Positions 1 through 10,615 of a DNA stretch of 64,000 bases are shown piece by piece (positions within the stretch are counted from its first letter, which is position 1; every line of letters begins with the position of its first letter). Both the position numbers and the translations under genes were made by a program. The stretch spans positions 806,001-870,000 of the forward strand of contig NZ_MOBX01000003.1 of NCBI RefSeq assembly GCF_003732425.1. Direction: 5' to 3'. The notes beneath the pieces are model-generated. The model was not told where the DNA came from and made no database searches. It saw only the letters and a program-made list of their open reading frames with translations. Source of the DNA: Pseudomonas fluorescens (GTDB taxonomy: Bacteria; Pseudomonadota; Gammaproteobacteria; Pseudomonadales; Pseudomonadaceae).

Positions 1-433
1 ATGGGCGCGGGTCGATCACTTCGTCGGCAGCGACACCGGCGAACTGGTCGGTGGTGACGTTGCGCAGGCAGTTGCCGCTGGTCTGGATCGCGTGCATCTG
101 CACGGTGGCCAGTTCAGCCAGAATGTCCGGGATGTCTTCCACCGCCGGCCAGTTGAACTGCACGTTCTGCCGCGTACTGATGTGGGCATAGCCCTTGTCG
201 TAGTCGCGGGCAATCTTGGCCATCATGCGCATCTGACGCGAAGTCAGTTGGCCGTAAGGCACCGCCACACGCAACATCGGCGCGAAACGCTGGATGTACA
301 GGCCATTTTGCAGGCGCAGGGGGCGGAATTCTTCTTCGCTCAGCTCACCTGCCAGATAGCGTCGGGTCTGATCACGGAACTGCTTGACGCGGTCCTCGAT
401 GATCCGCTGATCGTACTCGTCGTATACGTACAT
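1..433 (-). CDS. cysI: Nitrite/sulfite reductase hemoprotein, N-terminal part (runs off the window)
   Basis: The reverse strand from an ATG at 433 stays open to the window edge and encodes about 144 residues starting MYVYDEYDQRIIEDR. The segment contains the ferredoxin-like half-domain of the siroheme sulfite/nitrite reductase family: RLQNGLYIQR, MLRVAVPYGQLTS, the sirohaem-contacting run HISTRQNVQFNWP and TSGNCLRNVTTD. The family makes the six-electron reduction of sulfite to sulfide in cysteine synthesis. The [4Fe-4S]/siroheme cysteines lie in the missing C-terminal part. The family is certain; whether the substrate is sulfite or nitrite is inferred from Pseudomonas CysI proteins that share this N-terminus. 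Confidence 0.85.
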   Translation of the reverse strand, partial: MYVYDEYDQRIIEDRVKQFRDQTRRYLAGELSEEEFRPLRLQNGLYIQRFAPMLRVAVPYGQLTSRQMRMMAKIARDYDKGYAHISTRQNVQFNWPAVEDIPDILAELATVQMHAIQTSGNCLRNVTTDQFAGVAADEVIDPRP

Positions 434-551
434 ATAAGTCCTGTTCTCAGGCTTGGGCCATTCGGAGTAGCACTGCGTTTTCGCTTGCTGGAGTCCGATT
501 GTGCCTCTGCAATTCTGCGCGCACGGCCGCGCACTCCCTAACGGAGCCGGG

Positions 552-580
552 GCAATATACCCGTTTGGAGTTATGCGCAA
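552..580 (-). promoter_or_regulatory. Candidate promoter for cysI
   Basis: On the minus strand TTGCGC (580-575) and TATTGC (557-552) are separated by 17 bp, about 120 bp upstream of the cysI ATG. The flanking stretch is AT-rich compared with its surroundings. This is a plausible sigma-70 promoter by pattern only. A CysB site would be expected nearby, but I cannot recognise one. Confidence 0.35.
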
Positions 581-726
581 AAGTGATGTTTGAGTATATG
601 TAAAGAACCAAATCGCCTAACGAGAATGGCTGGCAACTAACCCACATTTGTCGTGCGGACAATCATCGTCTTAACTGTGGTCGAGTCTTTCTGCAATCAC
701 CGATAAAACCGACAAGAGGCGATGCA

Positions 727-840
727 ATGAGCAATCCGACCAAGGCAAGAAAAAGCGACAGCAGTGTCGATGCGTGGGCCATTTTGTTCCTGATCATTCT
801 CGTAGTAGGGACGGCGGTATTCTGGGTCAGCCATCAGTAA
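727..840 (+). CDS. 37-residue single-pass membrane protein, function unknown
   Basis: ATG at 727 is preceded by AAGAGG at a good distance. The frame encodes 37 residues ending VSHQ. The N-terminal third is charged (KARKSDSS) and is followed by one hydrophobic helix (WAILFLIILVVGTAVFWV), so the product should be a small inner-membrane protein with a short cytoplasmic tail. It stands alone between cysI and the binding-protein gene, with a separate promoter-like sequence downstream of it. No function is recognised. The ribosome site and clean helix make it more likely real than not. Confidence 0.55.
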   Translation: MSNPTKARKSDSSVDAWAILFLIILVVGTAVFWVSHQ

Positions 841-895
841 ACGACCCATCCGGGCCCGCTTCCGACAGATTGTCGGACAAAAAACGGGATCAGGC

Positions 896-925
896 GTCAA
901 TAGCCGGTAAATCGAAGGCTATAAT
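896..925 (+). promoter_or_regulatory. Candidate promoter for the binding-protein gene
   Basis: A perfect TATAAT lies at 920-925, 33 bp before the ATG at 959. The -35 region (GTCAAT near 896-901, 18 bp upstream) is poor. The -10 match is the main evidence. Confidence 0.35.
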
Positions 926-958
926 GCTCGGCCATTTTTCCTTGGGCCCGGATGCTTC

Positions 959-2032
959 ATGTTCAAGTTTTTCCATATCAGTCTTCTATTGTTCGGCGCG
1001 CTGGTCCAGACCGGCGCGCGGGCAGAGTCTGTGCTGTTTTTAAATCCGGGCTTGACGCAGGAGACGTTCTGGGTCAGCTATTCGCAATTCATGCAGGCGG
1101 CCGCTCATGATCTGGGGATCGATCTGCAGATTCTCTACTCCCAACGCCAGCCCGAACTGACCCTGGCTCAGGCGCGCGTCGCGTTGCAGGGGCCGAATCG
1201 TCCCAAATACCTGGTGTTCGTCAACGAACAATACGTCGCCCCGCAAATCTTGCGTCTGGCCGAGAACAGTGGCGTGAAGCTGTTTATGGTCAACGTGGCG
1301 CTGACACCGGACCAGCAAGCGCTGGTCGGCGAGCGGAGCGACCGCATCGGCAGCCTGGTGCCGAATGACGAGGAGGGCGGTTACCTGATGATGAAGGAGC
1401 TGATTCGCCTGCAACCGTCGACGCCCGCTGCCGAGCCGATTGAAGTGTTGGCGTTCTCCGGGCTGAAGCTCACCCCATCGGCACAGTTGCGCGAGCGCGG
1501 CATGCAGCGGGCGCTGGCCGAACACCCACAGATCCGTCTGCGGCAATTGGTCTACAGCGGCTGGAGCCAAGAGCGCGCCTATGAGCAGGCCAAACAGCTG
1601 TTCGCCCGTTACCCTAAGGTGTCGCTGGTGTGGTCGGCCAATGATGAAATGGCTTTCGGCGCAATGCGCGCGTACGCCGAGACCGGCAAAGTCCCCGGCA
1701 AAGATGCCTTGTTCAGTGCGGTCAATACCTCACCGGCAGCCTTGCAGGCCTTGATTGACGGGCGCTTGAGCGCGTTGGTTGGGGGGCACTTCACCTTGGG
1801 CGGCTGGGCGTTGGTCGAGTTGCATGATTACGAACAGGGCGTTGAGTTGAATCACTACGGGGGCCGCGACCGGCAGATTCCCTTGTTGCAATTGATCGAC
1901 AAACCGCAAGCCCGGCAACTGCTGGCCATGGGCACGTCGGCGAACTACGGCGTGAATTTTCGCAAGCTCTCGGCCAAGGGGCAACCGAGCTCGTATCGCT
2001 ACCCGTTCAGCTTGCAGACCCTGATGCGCTGA
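959..2032 (+). CDS. Periplasmic substrate-binding protein, LacI-like sugar-binding fold
   Basis: The 357-residue protein begins with a Sec signal peptide (MFKFFHISLLLFGALVQTGARA, cleavage likely after residue 22). Its body resembles type-1 periplasmic binding proteins of the ribose/LuxP/LacI group: VLFLNPGLTQETFW at the start of lobe 1, a hinge near residue 150, and the lobe-2 signature VWSANDEMAFGAMRA, matching the NDxMAxGA motif that closes the sugar pocket. No permease or ATPase gene is adjacent, so it may serve a distant ABC importer or present its ligand to a membrane sensor. The ligand cannot be told from sequence. It converges on the DUF2970 gene with a 5-bp gap containing a small TGACTGCGTCA palindrome. 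Confidence 0.75.
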   Translation: MFKFFHISLLLFGALVQTGARAESVLFLNPGLTQETFWVSYSQFMQAAAHDLGIDLQILYSQRQPELTLAQARVALQGPNRPKYLVFVNEQYVAPQILRLAENSGVKLFMVNVALTPDQQALVGERSDRIGSLVPNDEEGGYLMMKELIRLQPSTPAAEPIEVLAFSGLKLTPSAQLRERGMQRALAEHPQIRLRQLVYSGWSQERAYEQAKQLFARYPKVSLVWSANDEMAFGAMRAYAETGKVPGKDALFSAVNTSPAALQALIDGRLSALVGGHFTLGGWALVELHDYEQGVELNHYGGRDRQIPLLQLIDKPQARQLLAMGTSANYGVNFRKLSAKGQPSSYRYPFSLQTLMR

Positions 2033-2037
2033 CTGCG

Positions 2038-2256
2038 TCAGACCCCGGCGAAATGCAGCACCAGTTTGACGATGGCAAACAGCGTCAACGCGAAGATGGC
2101 GGTGAACAGAATGCCCAGCACCACGAAATGGCTGGGTTTGCCATGGGTGAAGTCCCTTGCCCGGTTCTTGCCGCTCTGCACCCCGAACGCCGCCGCCATC
2201 ACGCTGTGCAGCATCTGCCAGAAGGTCGGCGGTTTGTTGTCGACTGGATCGTCCAT
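2038..2256 (-). CDS. DUF2970 small membrane protein
   Basis: The 72-residue product reads FWQMLHSVMAAAFGVQSGKNRARDF and then a single transmembrane helix (FVVLGILFTAIFALTLFAIVKLVL). This layout, a short amphipathic N-terminus with the FGVQSxxNRxRDF block plus one C-terminal helix, is the DUF2970 family of proteobacterial proteins of unknown function. It follows metH on the same strand, but a REPIN lies between them, so read-through from metH is uncertain. Confidence 0.75.
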   Translation of the reverse strand: MDDPVDNKPPTFWQMLHSVMAAAFGVQSGKNRARDFTHGKPSHFVVLGILFTAIFALTLFAIVKLVLHFAGV

Positions 2257-2324
2257 AAATCCCTCGTCTGCCGTGTGTGTCAGACAAGCATAGCCAACTG
2301 TTTCAAGGGCACCGCAAAAACAAA

Positions 2325-2414
2325 TGTGGGAGCGAGCTTGCTCGCGAAAGCGTCGGGTCGGGCAACATCAATGTTGAATGATCGACCGCTTTCGCGAGCA
2401 GGCTCGCTCCCACA
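2325..2414. repeat. REPIN, GAGCGAGC/TTGCTCGCG family
   Basis: Two oppositely oriented copies of TGTGGGAGCGAGCTTGCTCG flank a spacer of about 30 bp, forming a large imperfect hairpin. It lies between metH and the DUF2970 gene. Further copies of this family occur at 17825, 21204, 31487, 42705 and 46726. Confidence 0.9.
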
Positions 2415-2434
2415 GGGGGGGCGTTAGGGCGTGA

Positions 2435-5400
2435 TTAGTTGTCGTAGCCGAGGTTTGGCGCCAACCAGCGCTCGGTCACGCTCAGCTCCTGGCCTTTACG
2501 CGAGGTGTAGCTCTGCACCTGATCCTTGTCGACCTTGCCCACGGCGAAGTACTGCGCCTGCGGGTGGGCGAAGTACCAGCCACTGACCGCTGCCGCCGGG
2601 AACATCGCGTAGTGCTCGGTGAGGAACACGCCGCTGCGGCCGGCGCGCATTTCTTCGGCCTCCGGGTCGAGCAGGGCGAACAGCGCCGCTTTCTCGGTGT
2701 GATCCGGGCATGCCGGGTAACCCGGAGCAGGGCGGATGCCGCTGTATTGCTCTTTGATCAGCGCGTCGTTGTCGAGCACTTCGTCCTTGGCATAACCCCA
2801 GTGCTCTTTACGCACCCGCTGGTGCAGCCATTCGGCGCAGGCCTCGGCCAAACGGTCGGCCAGAGCCTTGACCATGATCGAGTTGTAATCGTCGCCAGCG
2901 TCCTGATAAGCCTTGGCTACTTCTTCGGCACCGATGCCGGCGGTGGTGATGAAACCACCGACGTAGTCGGTCACTTCGCTGTCCTTCGGTGCGACGAAGT
3001 CGGCCAGCGAGAAGTTTGGTTTGCCGTCGGTCTTGATGATCTGCTGGCGCAGGTGATGCAGCTTGGCCAATGGCTTGCCGTCATCGCCGTACAGTTCGAT
3101 GTCGTCGTCATGCACCTGATTGGCCGGCCAGAAACCGAACACCGCACGGGCGCTGATCAGCTTCTCGTCGATCAGTTTGGCGAGCATCTCCTGCGCGTCC
3201 TTGTACAACGCGGTGGCGGCTTCACCGACCACTTCGTCTTCGAGAATGCGCGGGAACTTGCCGGCCAAGTCCCAGGAGATAAAGAACGGTGTCCAGTCGA
3301 TGTATTCGGCCAAGACCTTGAGGTCGATGTTGTCCAGCACCTTGCTGCCGGTGAAGGTCGGTTTCACCGGCTGGTAATTGGCCCAGTCGAACTGTGGCTT
3401 CTTGGCAATCGCGGCGGCGTAGCTCAGGCGCTCGGTGCGGGCGCTGCGGTTCGAGGTGCGTTCGCGCACATCGATGTACTCCAGACGCGTCTTCTCGACG
3501 AAACCGGCCTTCAATTCTTTTGACAGCAATTGCGTCGCCACGCCCACCGCACGGGAGGCGTCGGTCACGTAGACCACGGCATCGTTGCTGTACTTCGGCT
3601 CGATCTTCACCGCCGTGTGCGCTTTGGACGTGGTGGCGCCACCGATCATCAGCGGCAGATGGAAGTCCTGACGCTGCATCTCGCGCGCCACGTGGACCAT
3701 TTCGTCCAGCGACGGGGTGATCAGGCCGGAGAGGCCGATGATGTCGCACTTCTCTTCTTTGGCCACCTGCAGAATCTTTTCCGCCGGCACCATCACGCCG
3801 AGATCGACGATGTCATAGCCGTTGCAACCGAGCACCACGCCGACAATGTTTTTGCCGATGTCGTGCACGTCACCCTTCACTGTGGCCATGAGGATCTTGC
3901 CCTTGGCCTCCGGCTTGTCGCCTTTTTCCAGTTCGATAAACGGGATCAAGTGCGCCACGGCCTGCTTCATCACGCGGGCGGATTTCACCACCTGCGGCAG
4001 GAACATTTTGCCGGCGCCAAACAGGTCACCGACGATGTTCATGCCGGACATCAACGGGCCTTCGATCACTTCGATCGGGCGCGCGAACGACTGGCGCGAT
4101 TCTTCGGTGTCTTCAACGATGTGCGTGGTGATGCCTTTGACCAGCGCATGCTCCAGACGCTTGTTGACGTCCCAGTTGCGCCACTCTTCGGTCTCGGCTT
4201 CCTTGACGCTGCCGTCGCCCTTGTACTTGTCGGCGATGGCGAGGAGGGCGTCGGTGCCTTCCGGCGTGCGGTTGAGGATCACGTCTTCTACGGCGTCGCG
4301 CAGCTCCACAGGGATCTGGTCGTAAATCTCCAGCTGCCCGGCGTTGACGATGCCCATGGTCAGCCCGGCGCGGATTGCGTACAGCAGGAACACCGAGTGA
4401 ATCGCCTCACGTACCGGATTGTTGCCACGGAACGAGAACGACACGTTGGACACGCCGCCGGAGCTCAGTGCATACGGCAGCTCGTCGCGGATGTAGGCAC
4501 AGGCGTTGATGAAGTCCACCGCGTAGTTGTTGTGTTCTTCAATGCCGGTGGCCACGGCGAAGATGTTCGGGTCGAAGATGATGTCTTCCGGCGGGAAGCC
4601 GACTTCGTTGACCAGAATGTCGTAGGAGCGTTTGCAGATCTCTTTTTTGCGCGCTTCAGTGTCAGCCTGGCCTGCTTCGTCGAATGCCATCACCACCACC
4701 GCAGCGCCGTAGCGCTTGCACAGTTTGGCGTGGTGGATGAACTGCTCGACGCCTTCTTTCATGCTGATCGAGTTGACGATGCCCTTGCCCTGAATGCACT
4801 TGAGGCCGGCTTCGATCACTTCCCATTTCGACGAGTCGATCATGATCGGCACGCGGGAGATGTCCGGTTCACCGGCGATCAGATTGAGGAAGGTCACCAT
4901 GGCCTTCTTCGAATCAAGCATGCCTTCGTCCATGTTGATGTCGATCACCTGCGCGCCGGCCTCGACCTGCTGCAGGGCGACTTCCAGCGCTTCGGTGTAG
5001 TTGTCTTCACGGATCAGGCGGGCGAACTTGGCGGAACCGGTGATGTTGGTGCGCTCGCCGACGTTGACGAACAACGAGCTGCGATCAATGGTGAACGGCT
5101 CCAGACCCGAGAGGCGGCAAGCCTTGGGGATGTCCGGAATTTCACGCGGCGCGTAACCGGCGACGGCTTTGGCGATGGCCTCGATGTGGCCCGGCGTGGT
5201 GCCGCAGCAACCGCCGACGATGTTAAGGAAACCGCTCTGGGCGAATTCTTCGATAACCTTGGCGGTTTGCGACGGCAGCTCGTCGTACTCGCCGAATTCG
5301 TTCGGCAGGCCGGCGTTCGGGTGCGCGGATACATGGGTGCTGGCCTTGTTCGACAGCTCTTCCAGGTACGGACGCAGTTCACTGGCGCCGAGTGCGCAGT

Positions 5401-6145
5401 TCAAACCGACCGAAATCGGCTTGGCGTGCGCCACCGAGTTCCAGAACGCTTCGGTGGTCTGGCCGGACAAGGTACGGCCGGAGGCATCGGTGATGGTCCC
5501 GGAAATCATGATCGGCAGTTCGAGGTGCAGCTCTTCGAACACGCCTTGCACGGCGAAGATCGCCGCTTTGGCATTGAGGGTGTCGAAAATGGTTTCGATC
5601 AGGATCAGGTCAGCGCCGCCCTCGATCAGGCCTTTGGTGGCTTCGGTGTAGTTTTCCACCAGCTCATCAAAGGTGACGTTGCGGTAGCCCGGGTTGTTGA
5701 CGTCCGGCGACAGCGAGCAGGTGCGGCTGGTCGGGCCTAGCACGCCGGCGACGAAACGCGGCTTGGCCGGGTTCTCGGCAGTCTTGGCGTCGGCAATCTT
5801 GCGGGCCAGTCGTGCGCCTTCTACGTTTAGCTCGTAGGCCAGTTCTTCCATGCCGTAGTCGGCCATGGAAATGCGCGTGGCGTTGAAGGTGTTGGTTTCC
5901 AGAATGTCGGCGCCGGCATCCAGGTAGGCTTTCTCGATGCCGCCGATCACGTCCGGACGGGTGATGACCAGCAGGTCGTTGTTGCCCTTGACGTCACTCG
6001 GCCAGTCCGCGAAGCGTTTGCCGCGATAATCCTGCTCTTCGAGCTTGTAGCTCTGGATCATCGTGCCCATACCGCCGTCGAGTATCAGGATGCGCTCTTT
6101 GAGGGCTTGCTTGAGAGCTTGAAGGCGGACGCTGCGATCGGACAT
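2435..6145 (-). CDS. metH: Cobalamin-dependent methionine synthase
   Basis: The 1236-residue protein (E. coli MetH is 1227) transfers the methyl group of 5-methyltetrahydrofolate through methylcobalamin to homocysteine. The order of domains is clear: homocysteine-binding barrel with Zn ligands in GLNCALG and GGCCGTT (Cys313 and Cys314), pterin-binding barrel ([18 protein letters not shown] onward, about 360-620), B12 cap and Rossmann domain with DVHDIGKN and axial His761, then the C-terminal AdoMet reactivation domain ([11 protein letters not shown]). The ATG at 6145 gives the family N-terminus. Its need for B12 ties it to the cobalamin genes at 10.6-21 kb, although no riboswitch is visible in its own short leader. 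Confidence 0.97.
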   Translation of the reverse strand: MSDRSVRLQALKQALKERILILDGGMGTMIQSYKLEEQDYRGKRFADWPSDVKGNNDLLVITRPDVIGGIEKAYLDAGADILETNTFNATRISMADYGMEELAYELNVEGARLARKIADAKTAENPAKPRFVAGVLGPTSRTCSLSPDVNNPGYRNVTFDELVENYTEATKGLIEGGADLILIETIFDTLNAKAAIFAVQGVFEELHLELPIMISGTITDASGRTLSGQTTEAFWNSVAHAKPISVGLNCALGASELRPYLEELSNKASTHVSAHPNAGLPNEFGEYDELPSQTAKVIEEFAQSGFLNIVGGCCGTTPGHIEAIAKAVAGYAPREIPDIPKACRLSGLEPFTIDRSSLFVNVGERTNITGSAKFARLIREDNYTEALEVALQQVEAGAQVIDINMDEGMLDSKKAMVTFLNLIAGEPDISRVPIMIDSSKWEVIEAGLKCIQGKGIVNSISMKEGVEQFIHHAKLCKRYGAAVVVMAFDEAGQADTEARKKEICKRSYDILVNEVGFPPEDIIFDPNIFAVATGIEEHNNYAVDFINACAYIRDELPYALSSGGVSNVSFSFRGNNPVREAIHSVFLLYAIRAGLTMGIVNAGQLEIYDQIPVELRDAVEDVILNRTPEGTDALLAIADKYKGDGSVKEAETEEWRNWDVNKRLEHALVKGITTHIVEDTEESRQSFARPIEVIEGPLMSGMNIVGDLFGAGKMFLPQVVKSARVMKQAVAHLIPFIELEKGDKPEAKGKILMATVKGDVHDIGKNIVGVVLGCNGYDIVDLGVMVPAEKILQVAKEEKCDIIGLSGLITPSLDEMVHVAREMQRQDFHLPLMIGGATTSKAHTAVKIEPKYSNDAVVYVTDASRAVGVATQLLSKELKAGFVEKTRLEYIDVRERTSNRSARTERLSYAAAIAKKPQFDWANYQPVKPTFTGSKVLDNIDLKVLAEYIDWTPFFISWDLAGKFPRILEDEVVGEAATALYKDAQEMLAKLIDEKLISARAVFGFWPANQVHDDDIELYGDDGKPLAKLHHLRQQIIKTDGKPNFSLADFVAPKDSEVTDYVGGFITTAGIGAEEVAKAYQDAGDDYNSIMVKALADRLAEACAEWLHQRVRKEHWGYAKDEVLDNDALIKEQYSGIRPAPGYPACPDHTEKAALFALLDPEAEEMRAGRSGVFLTEHYAMFPAAAVSGWYFAHPQAQYFAVGKVDKDQVQSYTSRKGQELSVTERWLAPNLGYDN

Positions 6146-6299
6146 TTGGACTACTCGGAAAGACCATTACGAAGGAGCGGGATCATAGCAAACCTGTGCG
6201 GTTTTAGAGCATGCGGAGCTTTTGCATGAATATCGCTCATGTTGGTACGCAAGTCATAAGGTAGAATCGCGGCGTTTTTTTAAAATCGGGATCAGCAGC

Positions 6300-8606
6300 A
6301 TGTCTTACCGCGTCATTGGTTTTGTGTTGCTGTTTCTCAGCTGGGGCGCCGTGGCGCAAGAGCCAGCGACTGCACCTGCCATTTCTTCTTCGATTTCGTA
6401 CGTCCGCGACATTCAGCCAATCTTCACCGAGAAGTGCGTGGCCTGCCACGCTTGCTACGACTCCGCGTGCCAGCTCAATCTCGGCAGTGGTGAGGGTGCG
6501 GCCCGTGGCGCGAGCAAAATGCCTGTGTATGACGGCGAGCGCACTAAAGCGGCGCCGACTACGCGACTTTTTTACGACGCTTTCGGCAAGCGCGCCTGGC
6601 AGCAGAAGGACTTTTATTCGGTACTTGATGCACAGGGCAGCCAGGCAGCGTTGATGGCACGGATGCTGGAACTGGGTCATAGAACCCCGTTGCAGCCCAA
6701 CGCCAAATTGCCGGAAGACATCGTGCTGGGCCTGAACCGCGAGAATATGTGTGCGATGCCCGCCGAGTTCGAAGGTTACGCCGGCGCGCATCCTAAAGAA
6801 GGCATGCCACTGGCAGTCACCGGGCTGACCGATCAGCAGTATCAGACCTTGCAGCGCTGGCTGGCCTCGGGGGCGCCGATTGACGAACAAGGCCTGGCGC
6901 CAAGCGCCAAAGAGGCGTTGCAGATCGTCCAGTGGGAAAACCTGCTCAATACTCCCGGCGCGCGGCAAAGTCTGGTCGGGCGCTGGCTGTATGAGCACTG
7001 GTTCCTCGCGCATATCTATTTCAAGGACGGCGAGCCGGGGCATTATTTCCAGTGGGTGCGTTCACGCACACCGACCGGGCAGCCAATCGACCTGATTGCC
7101 ACCCGCCGACCGAACGACGATCCGGGCACTCAGGTGTATTACCGCTTGTGGCCGGTGCAAGGGGTGATCGTACACAAGACCCACATCACCTACCCGCTGA
7201 GCGCGGCGAAGATGGCGCGGGTGAAAAGCCTGTTCTACAGCGGCAACTGGCAGGCCAACGCTTTGCCCGGTTACGGTCCGCAGAGCCGCGCCAATCCATT
7301 CGCCACGTTTGAGGCGATTCCGGCGCAGGCGCGTTACCAGTTCATGCTCGATAACGCCGAATACTTCGTGCGCACCTTTATTCGCGGCCCGGTGTGCCGC
7401 GGGCAAATCGCGACCGACGTTATCCGCGACAACTTCTGGGCGTTGTTTCAGGCACCGGAACACGACCTCTACATCACCGACCCGACCTATCGCGGCCAGG
7501 CTACGCCGCTGTTGGCCATGCCGGGGCAGAACGACGATGTCGGCAGCGTGTTGAGCCTGTGGCACAACTACCGCAACAAACGTAACGAGTACGAGGCACT
7601 GCGCCGCGACAGCTACGCCGATGTGCCTGCGCCGAGCTGGTCGACTCTGTGGGCCGGCAACGACAACGCGTTGCTGAGCATTTTCCGCCACTTCGACAGT
7701 GCTTCGGTGACTAAAGGCCTGATCGGCGAGGTGCCACAGACAATGTGGCTGTTCGACTATCCGCTGCTCGAACGTACCTATTACCAGTTGGCAGTCAACT
7801 TCGATGTGTTCGGCAATGTCTCGCATCAGGCGCAAACCCGTCTGTATTTCGACCTGATCCGCAACGGTGCCGAGCAGAACTTCCTGCGCCTGATGCCCGC
7901 CGATTCCCGCGAGGGTTACCTCGACGATTGGTACCAGAACAGCGGCCAGTTCAAGATGTGGCTCGATTACGAGGCGATTGACGACGATAAGCCGACGGCG
8001 CTGAAACTCGACGAGAAAGACCCGAAATACGACTTCGCCATGCAATTACTGGCGCGTTACGGTGATCTCAATGCGCACCCTGATCCGATCAATCGCTGCG
8101 ACGGCGCTTACTGCTCGCGGCCGAATATCGACCCGGCGCTGCAAAATGCCGAGCAGGCGCTGAGTCGCCTGACCTCGCGCCCGGCGGCCGGTTTGAAGGT
8201 GATTGACCAGCTGCCGGAAGCGACGATGCTGCGCATTGAAACCGCCAACGGCAAACGCGAGGTCTACAGCCTGTTGCGCAACCGCGCGCACAGCAACGTG
8301 GCGTTCCTGCTCGGCGAGTCGCTGCGTTATCAGCCTGGGCTCGACACGCTGACCATTTCTCCGGGCGTGCTCAGCAGCTATCCGAACTTCATGTTCAACA
8401 TTCCTGCCGATCAAGTGCCGGAGTTTGTTGATGCAATGGAAAACGCCAAGGATGCCAACCGTTTCGAGAAAATCGTCGAACGTTGGGGGATTCGCCGCAG
8501 TCATCCGCAATTCTGGTTCTATTTCCACGATCTGAGCCAGTACCTGCACGAAACCGACCCGGTGGAAGAGGGCGTGCTGGACATGAACCGCTACCAGAAT
8601 CTTTGA
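6300..8606 (+). CDS. cti: Periplasmic cis/trans unsaturated fatty acid isomerase, cytochrome c type
   Basis: Starting at the ATG at 6300, the protein has 768 residues and a signal peptide (MSYRVIGFVLLFLSWGAVAQ) followed by a single haem c site CVACH (Cys46, Cys49, His50). Cti enzymes of Pseudomonas have this length and architecture. In the periplasm they turn cis-unsaturated acyl chains of membrane phospholipids into trans isomers, which stiffens membranes under solvent or heat stress. An upstream in-frame ATG at 6222 would put 26 charged residues before the signal peptide and is rejected. The gene is divergent from metH, the arrangement known for P. putida cti. A -10 like TAGAAT is seen at 6262-6267. 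Confidence 0.93.
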   Translation: MSYRVIGFVLLFLSWGAVAQEPATAPAISSSISYVRDIQPIFTEKCVACHACYDSACQLNLGSGEGAARGASKMPVYDGERTKAAPTTRLFYDAFGKRAWQQKDFYSVLDAQGSQAALMARMLELGHRTPLQPNAKLPEDIVLGLNRENMCAMPAEFEGYAGAHPKEGMPLAVTGLTDQQYQTLQRWLASGAPIDEQGLAPSAKEALQIVQWENLLNTPGARQSLVGRWLYEHWFLAHIYFKDGEPGHYFQWVRSRTPTGQPIDLIATRRPNDDPGTQVYYRLWPVQGVIVHKTHITYPLSAAKMARVKSLFYSGNWQANALPGYGPQSRANPFATFEAIPAQARYQFMLDNAEYFVRTFIRGPVCRGQIATDVIRDNFWALFQAPEHDLYITDPTYRGQATPLLAMPGQNDDVGSVLSLWHNYRNKRNEYEALRRDSYADVPAPSWSTLWAGNDNALLSIFRHFDSASVTKGLIGEVPQTMWLFDYPLLERTYYQLAVNFDVFGNVSHQAQTRLYFDLIRNGAEQNFLRLMPADSREGYLDDWYQNSGQFKMWLDYEAIDDDKPTALKLDEKDPKYDFAMQLLARYGDLNAHPDPINRCDGAYCSRPNIDPALQNAEQALSRLTSRPAAGLKVIDQLPEATMLRIETANGKREVYSLLRNRAHSNVAFLLGESLRYQPGLDTLTISPGVLSSYPNFMFNIPADQVPEFVDAMENAKDANRFEKIVERWGIRRSHPQFWFYFHDLSQYLHETDPVEEGVLDMNRYQNL

Positions 8607-8654
8607 TCGTTTGAGGCGAGGCTGCTGTCCCATCCATTAGCAACACCGCAAATA

Positions 8655-8748
8655 CCCTGTAGGAGCTGTCGAGTGAAACGAGGCTGCGATCTTTTGATCT
8701 TTCAGAATCAAGATCAAAAGATCGCAGCGTGCCGCAGCTCCTACAGGG
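8655..8748. repeat. REPIN, TGTAGGAGCTG..GCTGCGATCTTTTGAT family
   Basis: Inverted pair beginning CCCTGTAGGAGCTGTCGAGT and ending in its near complement at CTACAGGG. The arms meet at AGATCAAAAGATCG. Relatives lie at 23006, 29328, 32538 and 45149. The left arm carries the GTCGAGTGAAACGAGG variant, also seen in the right arm at 32538. Confidence 0.88.
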
Positions 8749-8785
8749 ATTGAGGTGGATTTGAGGGTGAGGACGGGAGCAGGTG

Positions 8786-9808
8786 ATGTTGATTTCAGTG
8801 CAAGCCCTGCGTGCGCTTGCGGCGTGGACGGTGGTTTGTCACCACTTCATGCAGATTTTCTTCGACTTCCAGGCGCGCGGGCCGATCGGGCAACTGTTTA
8901 TCGACAAAGGCGCGGTGGGTGTCGATGTGTTCTTTGTCATCAGCGGTCTGGTGATTTTCCTCTCGACCGAAAACAAACCGCTGCCGCCCGCGCGTTTTCT
9001 GTTGTATCGGCTGTTTCGCATCGTCCCGGCGTATTGGCTGTACACGCTGTTGATGGCGCTGCTGGTGGTGTTCGCCCAACCATTGCTGCCGGATCAAACC
9101 GTGGATTGGGGGCATCTGCTGCTGTCGTTGCTGTTCATTCCTACCGAGAACCCCGGCGGTTACGGCCTCTATCCGACGCTGAATGTCGGCTGGACGCTGA
9201 ATTACGAAATCCTGTTTTACGTGCTGTTTGCCTGGGCGCTGCTGTTTCGCTTGCAGGTGCGTCTGCTGGTAGTCGCCGCGTTGCTGTTTTCGGTGTGTCA
9301 GGCCTGGACCGGGTTTGGCTGGATCAGCGAGTTCTATCGCTCGGACATTGTTTATGAGTTTCTGCTGGGGATCGGCATTGGCATGCTCTATCGGCGGGGC
9401 TGGATCGGCCCCGGTTTTTGGCTGCCGCTGGCTGCCATCGTCGCGGCACTGCTGACGATCTATCACTTGGCTCCGGCGCCGAGGCTGCTCAACTGGGGCG
9501 TTCCGAGCGCGGTGTTGGTCATGGCGTGTATCTCCCTTGAGCGTTATGTCGAGCGCAGTCGTGTGCTCAAGCTGCTCGGCGATTGCTCGTATTCGGTGTA
9601 CCTGATGCACGTGCTGGTGCTGTCCGCCGGCGGTTATCTGGCCCGACGCTACGCTATCAATCCGTATGTGATGTTTATGCTGTGCGTGCTGGCCATCGGC
9701 GTCGGCTCCTGGTTTAGCTACGAATGGGTGGAAAAACGCAGCTATCGCTGGCTCAAGGCACGAATCGACGACACGCCTGACGAGAATCTTTCCCGACAAA
9801 AATACTAG
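8786..9808 (+). CDS. Integral membrane acyltransferase (acyltransferase 3 / OafA family)
   Basis: The 340-residue protein has about ten hydrophobic helices. It opens with the acyltransferase-3 signature LRALAAWTVVCHHF, whose first-helix histidine is catalytic in the family, followed by GVDVFFVISGLVIF and the arginine-rich LYRLFRIVPAYWLYTL. Such proteins move acetyl or other acyl groups onto cell-surface glycans or lipids. No polysaccharide genes are adjacent, so the acceptor is unknown. The ATG at 8786 has GGAG six bases upstream; a GTG three bases earlier fits less well. Confidence 0.85.
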   Translation: MLISVQALRALAAWTVVCHHFMQIFFDFQARGPIGQLFIDKGAVGVDVFFVISGLVIFLSTENKPLPPARFLLYRLFRIVPAYWLYTLLMALLVVFAQPLLPDQTVDWGHLLLSLLFIPTENPGGYGLYPTLNVGWTLNYEILFYVLFAWALLFRLQVRLLVVAALLFSVCQAWTGFGWISEFYRSDIVYEFLLGIGIGMLYRRGWIGPGFWLPLAAIVAALLTIYHLAPAPRLLNWGVPSAVLVMACISLERYVERSRVLKLLGDCSYSVYLMHVLVLSAGGYLARRYAINPYVMFMLCVLAIGVGSWFSYEWVEKRSYRWLKARIDDTPDENLSRQKY

Positions 9809-10450
<642 letters not shown>

Positions 10451-10477
10451 GGTGTTCGCTGCGAGGTAAAACGGCGT

Positions 10478-10610
10478 TGTGGCGAGGGAGCTTGCTCCCG
10501 CTTGACTGCGAAGCAGTCACAACCCGGACAATGCATTTTCCCGTGATGAATGGGTTGTCCGGGTTTGGGATCGCTACGCGATCCAGCGGGAGCAAGCGCC
10601 CTCGCCACAA
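10478..10610. repeat. Multi-hairpin repeat, TTGTGGCGAGGGAGCTTGC family
   Basis: The outer arms TTGTGGCGAGGGAGCTTGC and its complement enclose three further palindromes: TGACTGCGAAGCAGTCA, an AACCCGGACAA / TTGTCCGGGTT pair, and GGATCGCTACGCGATCC. It lies between the convergent nfuA and cobM genes, where a folded transcript end could act as a terminator for both. Confidence 0.85.
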
Positions 10611-10615
10611 TTGCT

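Noticed and set aside
3530..5740. Open frame of 736 codons on the plus strand opposite metH, rich in His, Asp, Val and Arg
   Set aside because: It is the mirror of a GC-rich coding strand. MetH is certain on the other strand and this frame has no recognisable motif.
6146..6299. Possible SAH or cobalamin riboswitch in the metH leader
   Set aside because: The divergent gap is only 154 bp and none of the consensus blocks of either class is seen.
6222..6299. Upstream start for cti
   Set aside because: It would place 26 charged residues before a clear signal peptide.
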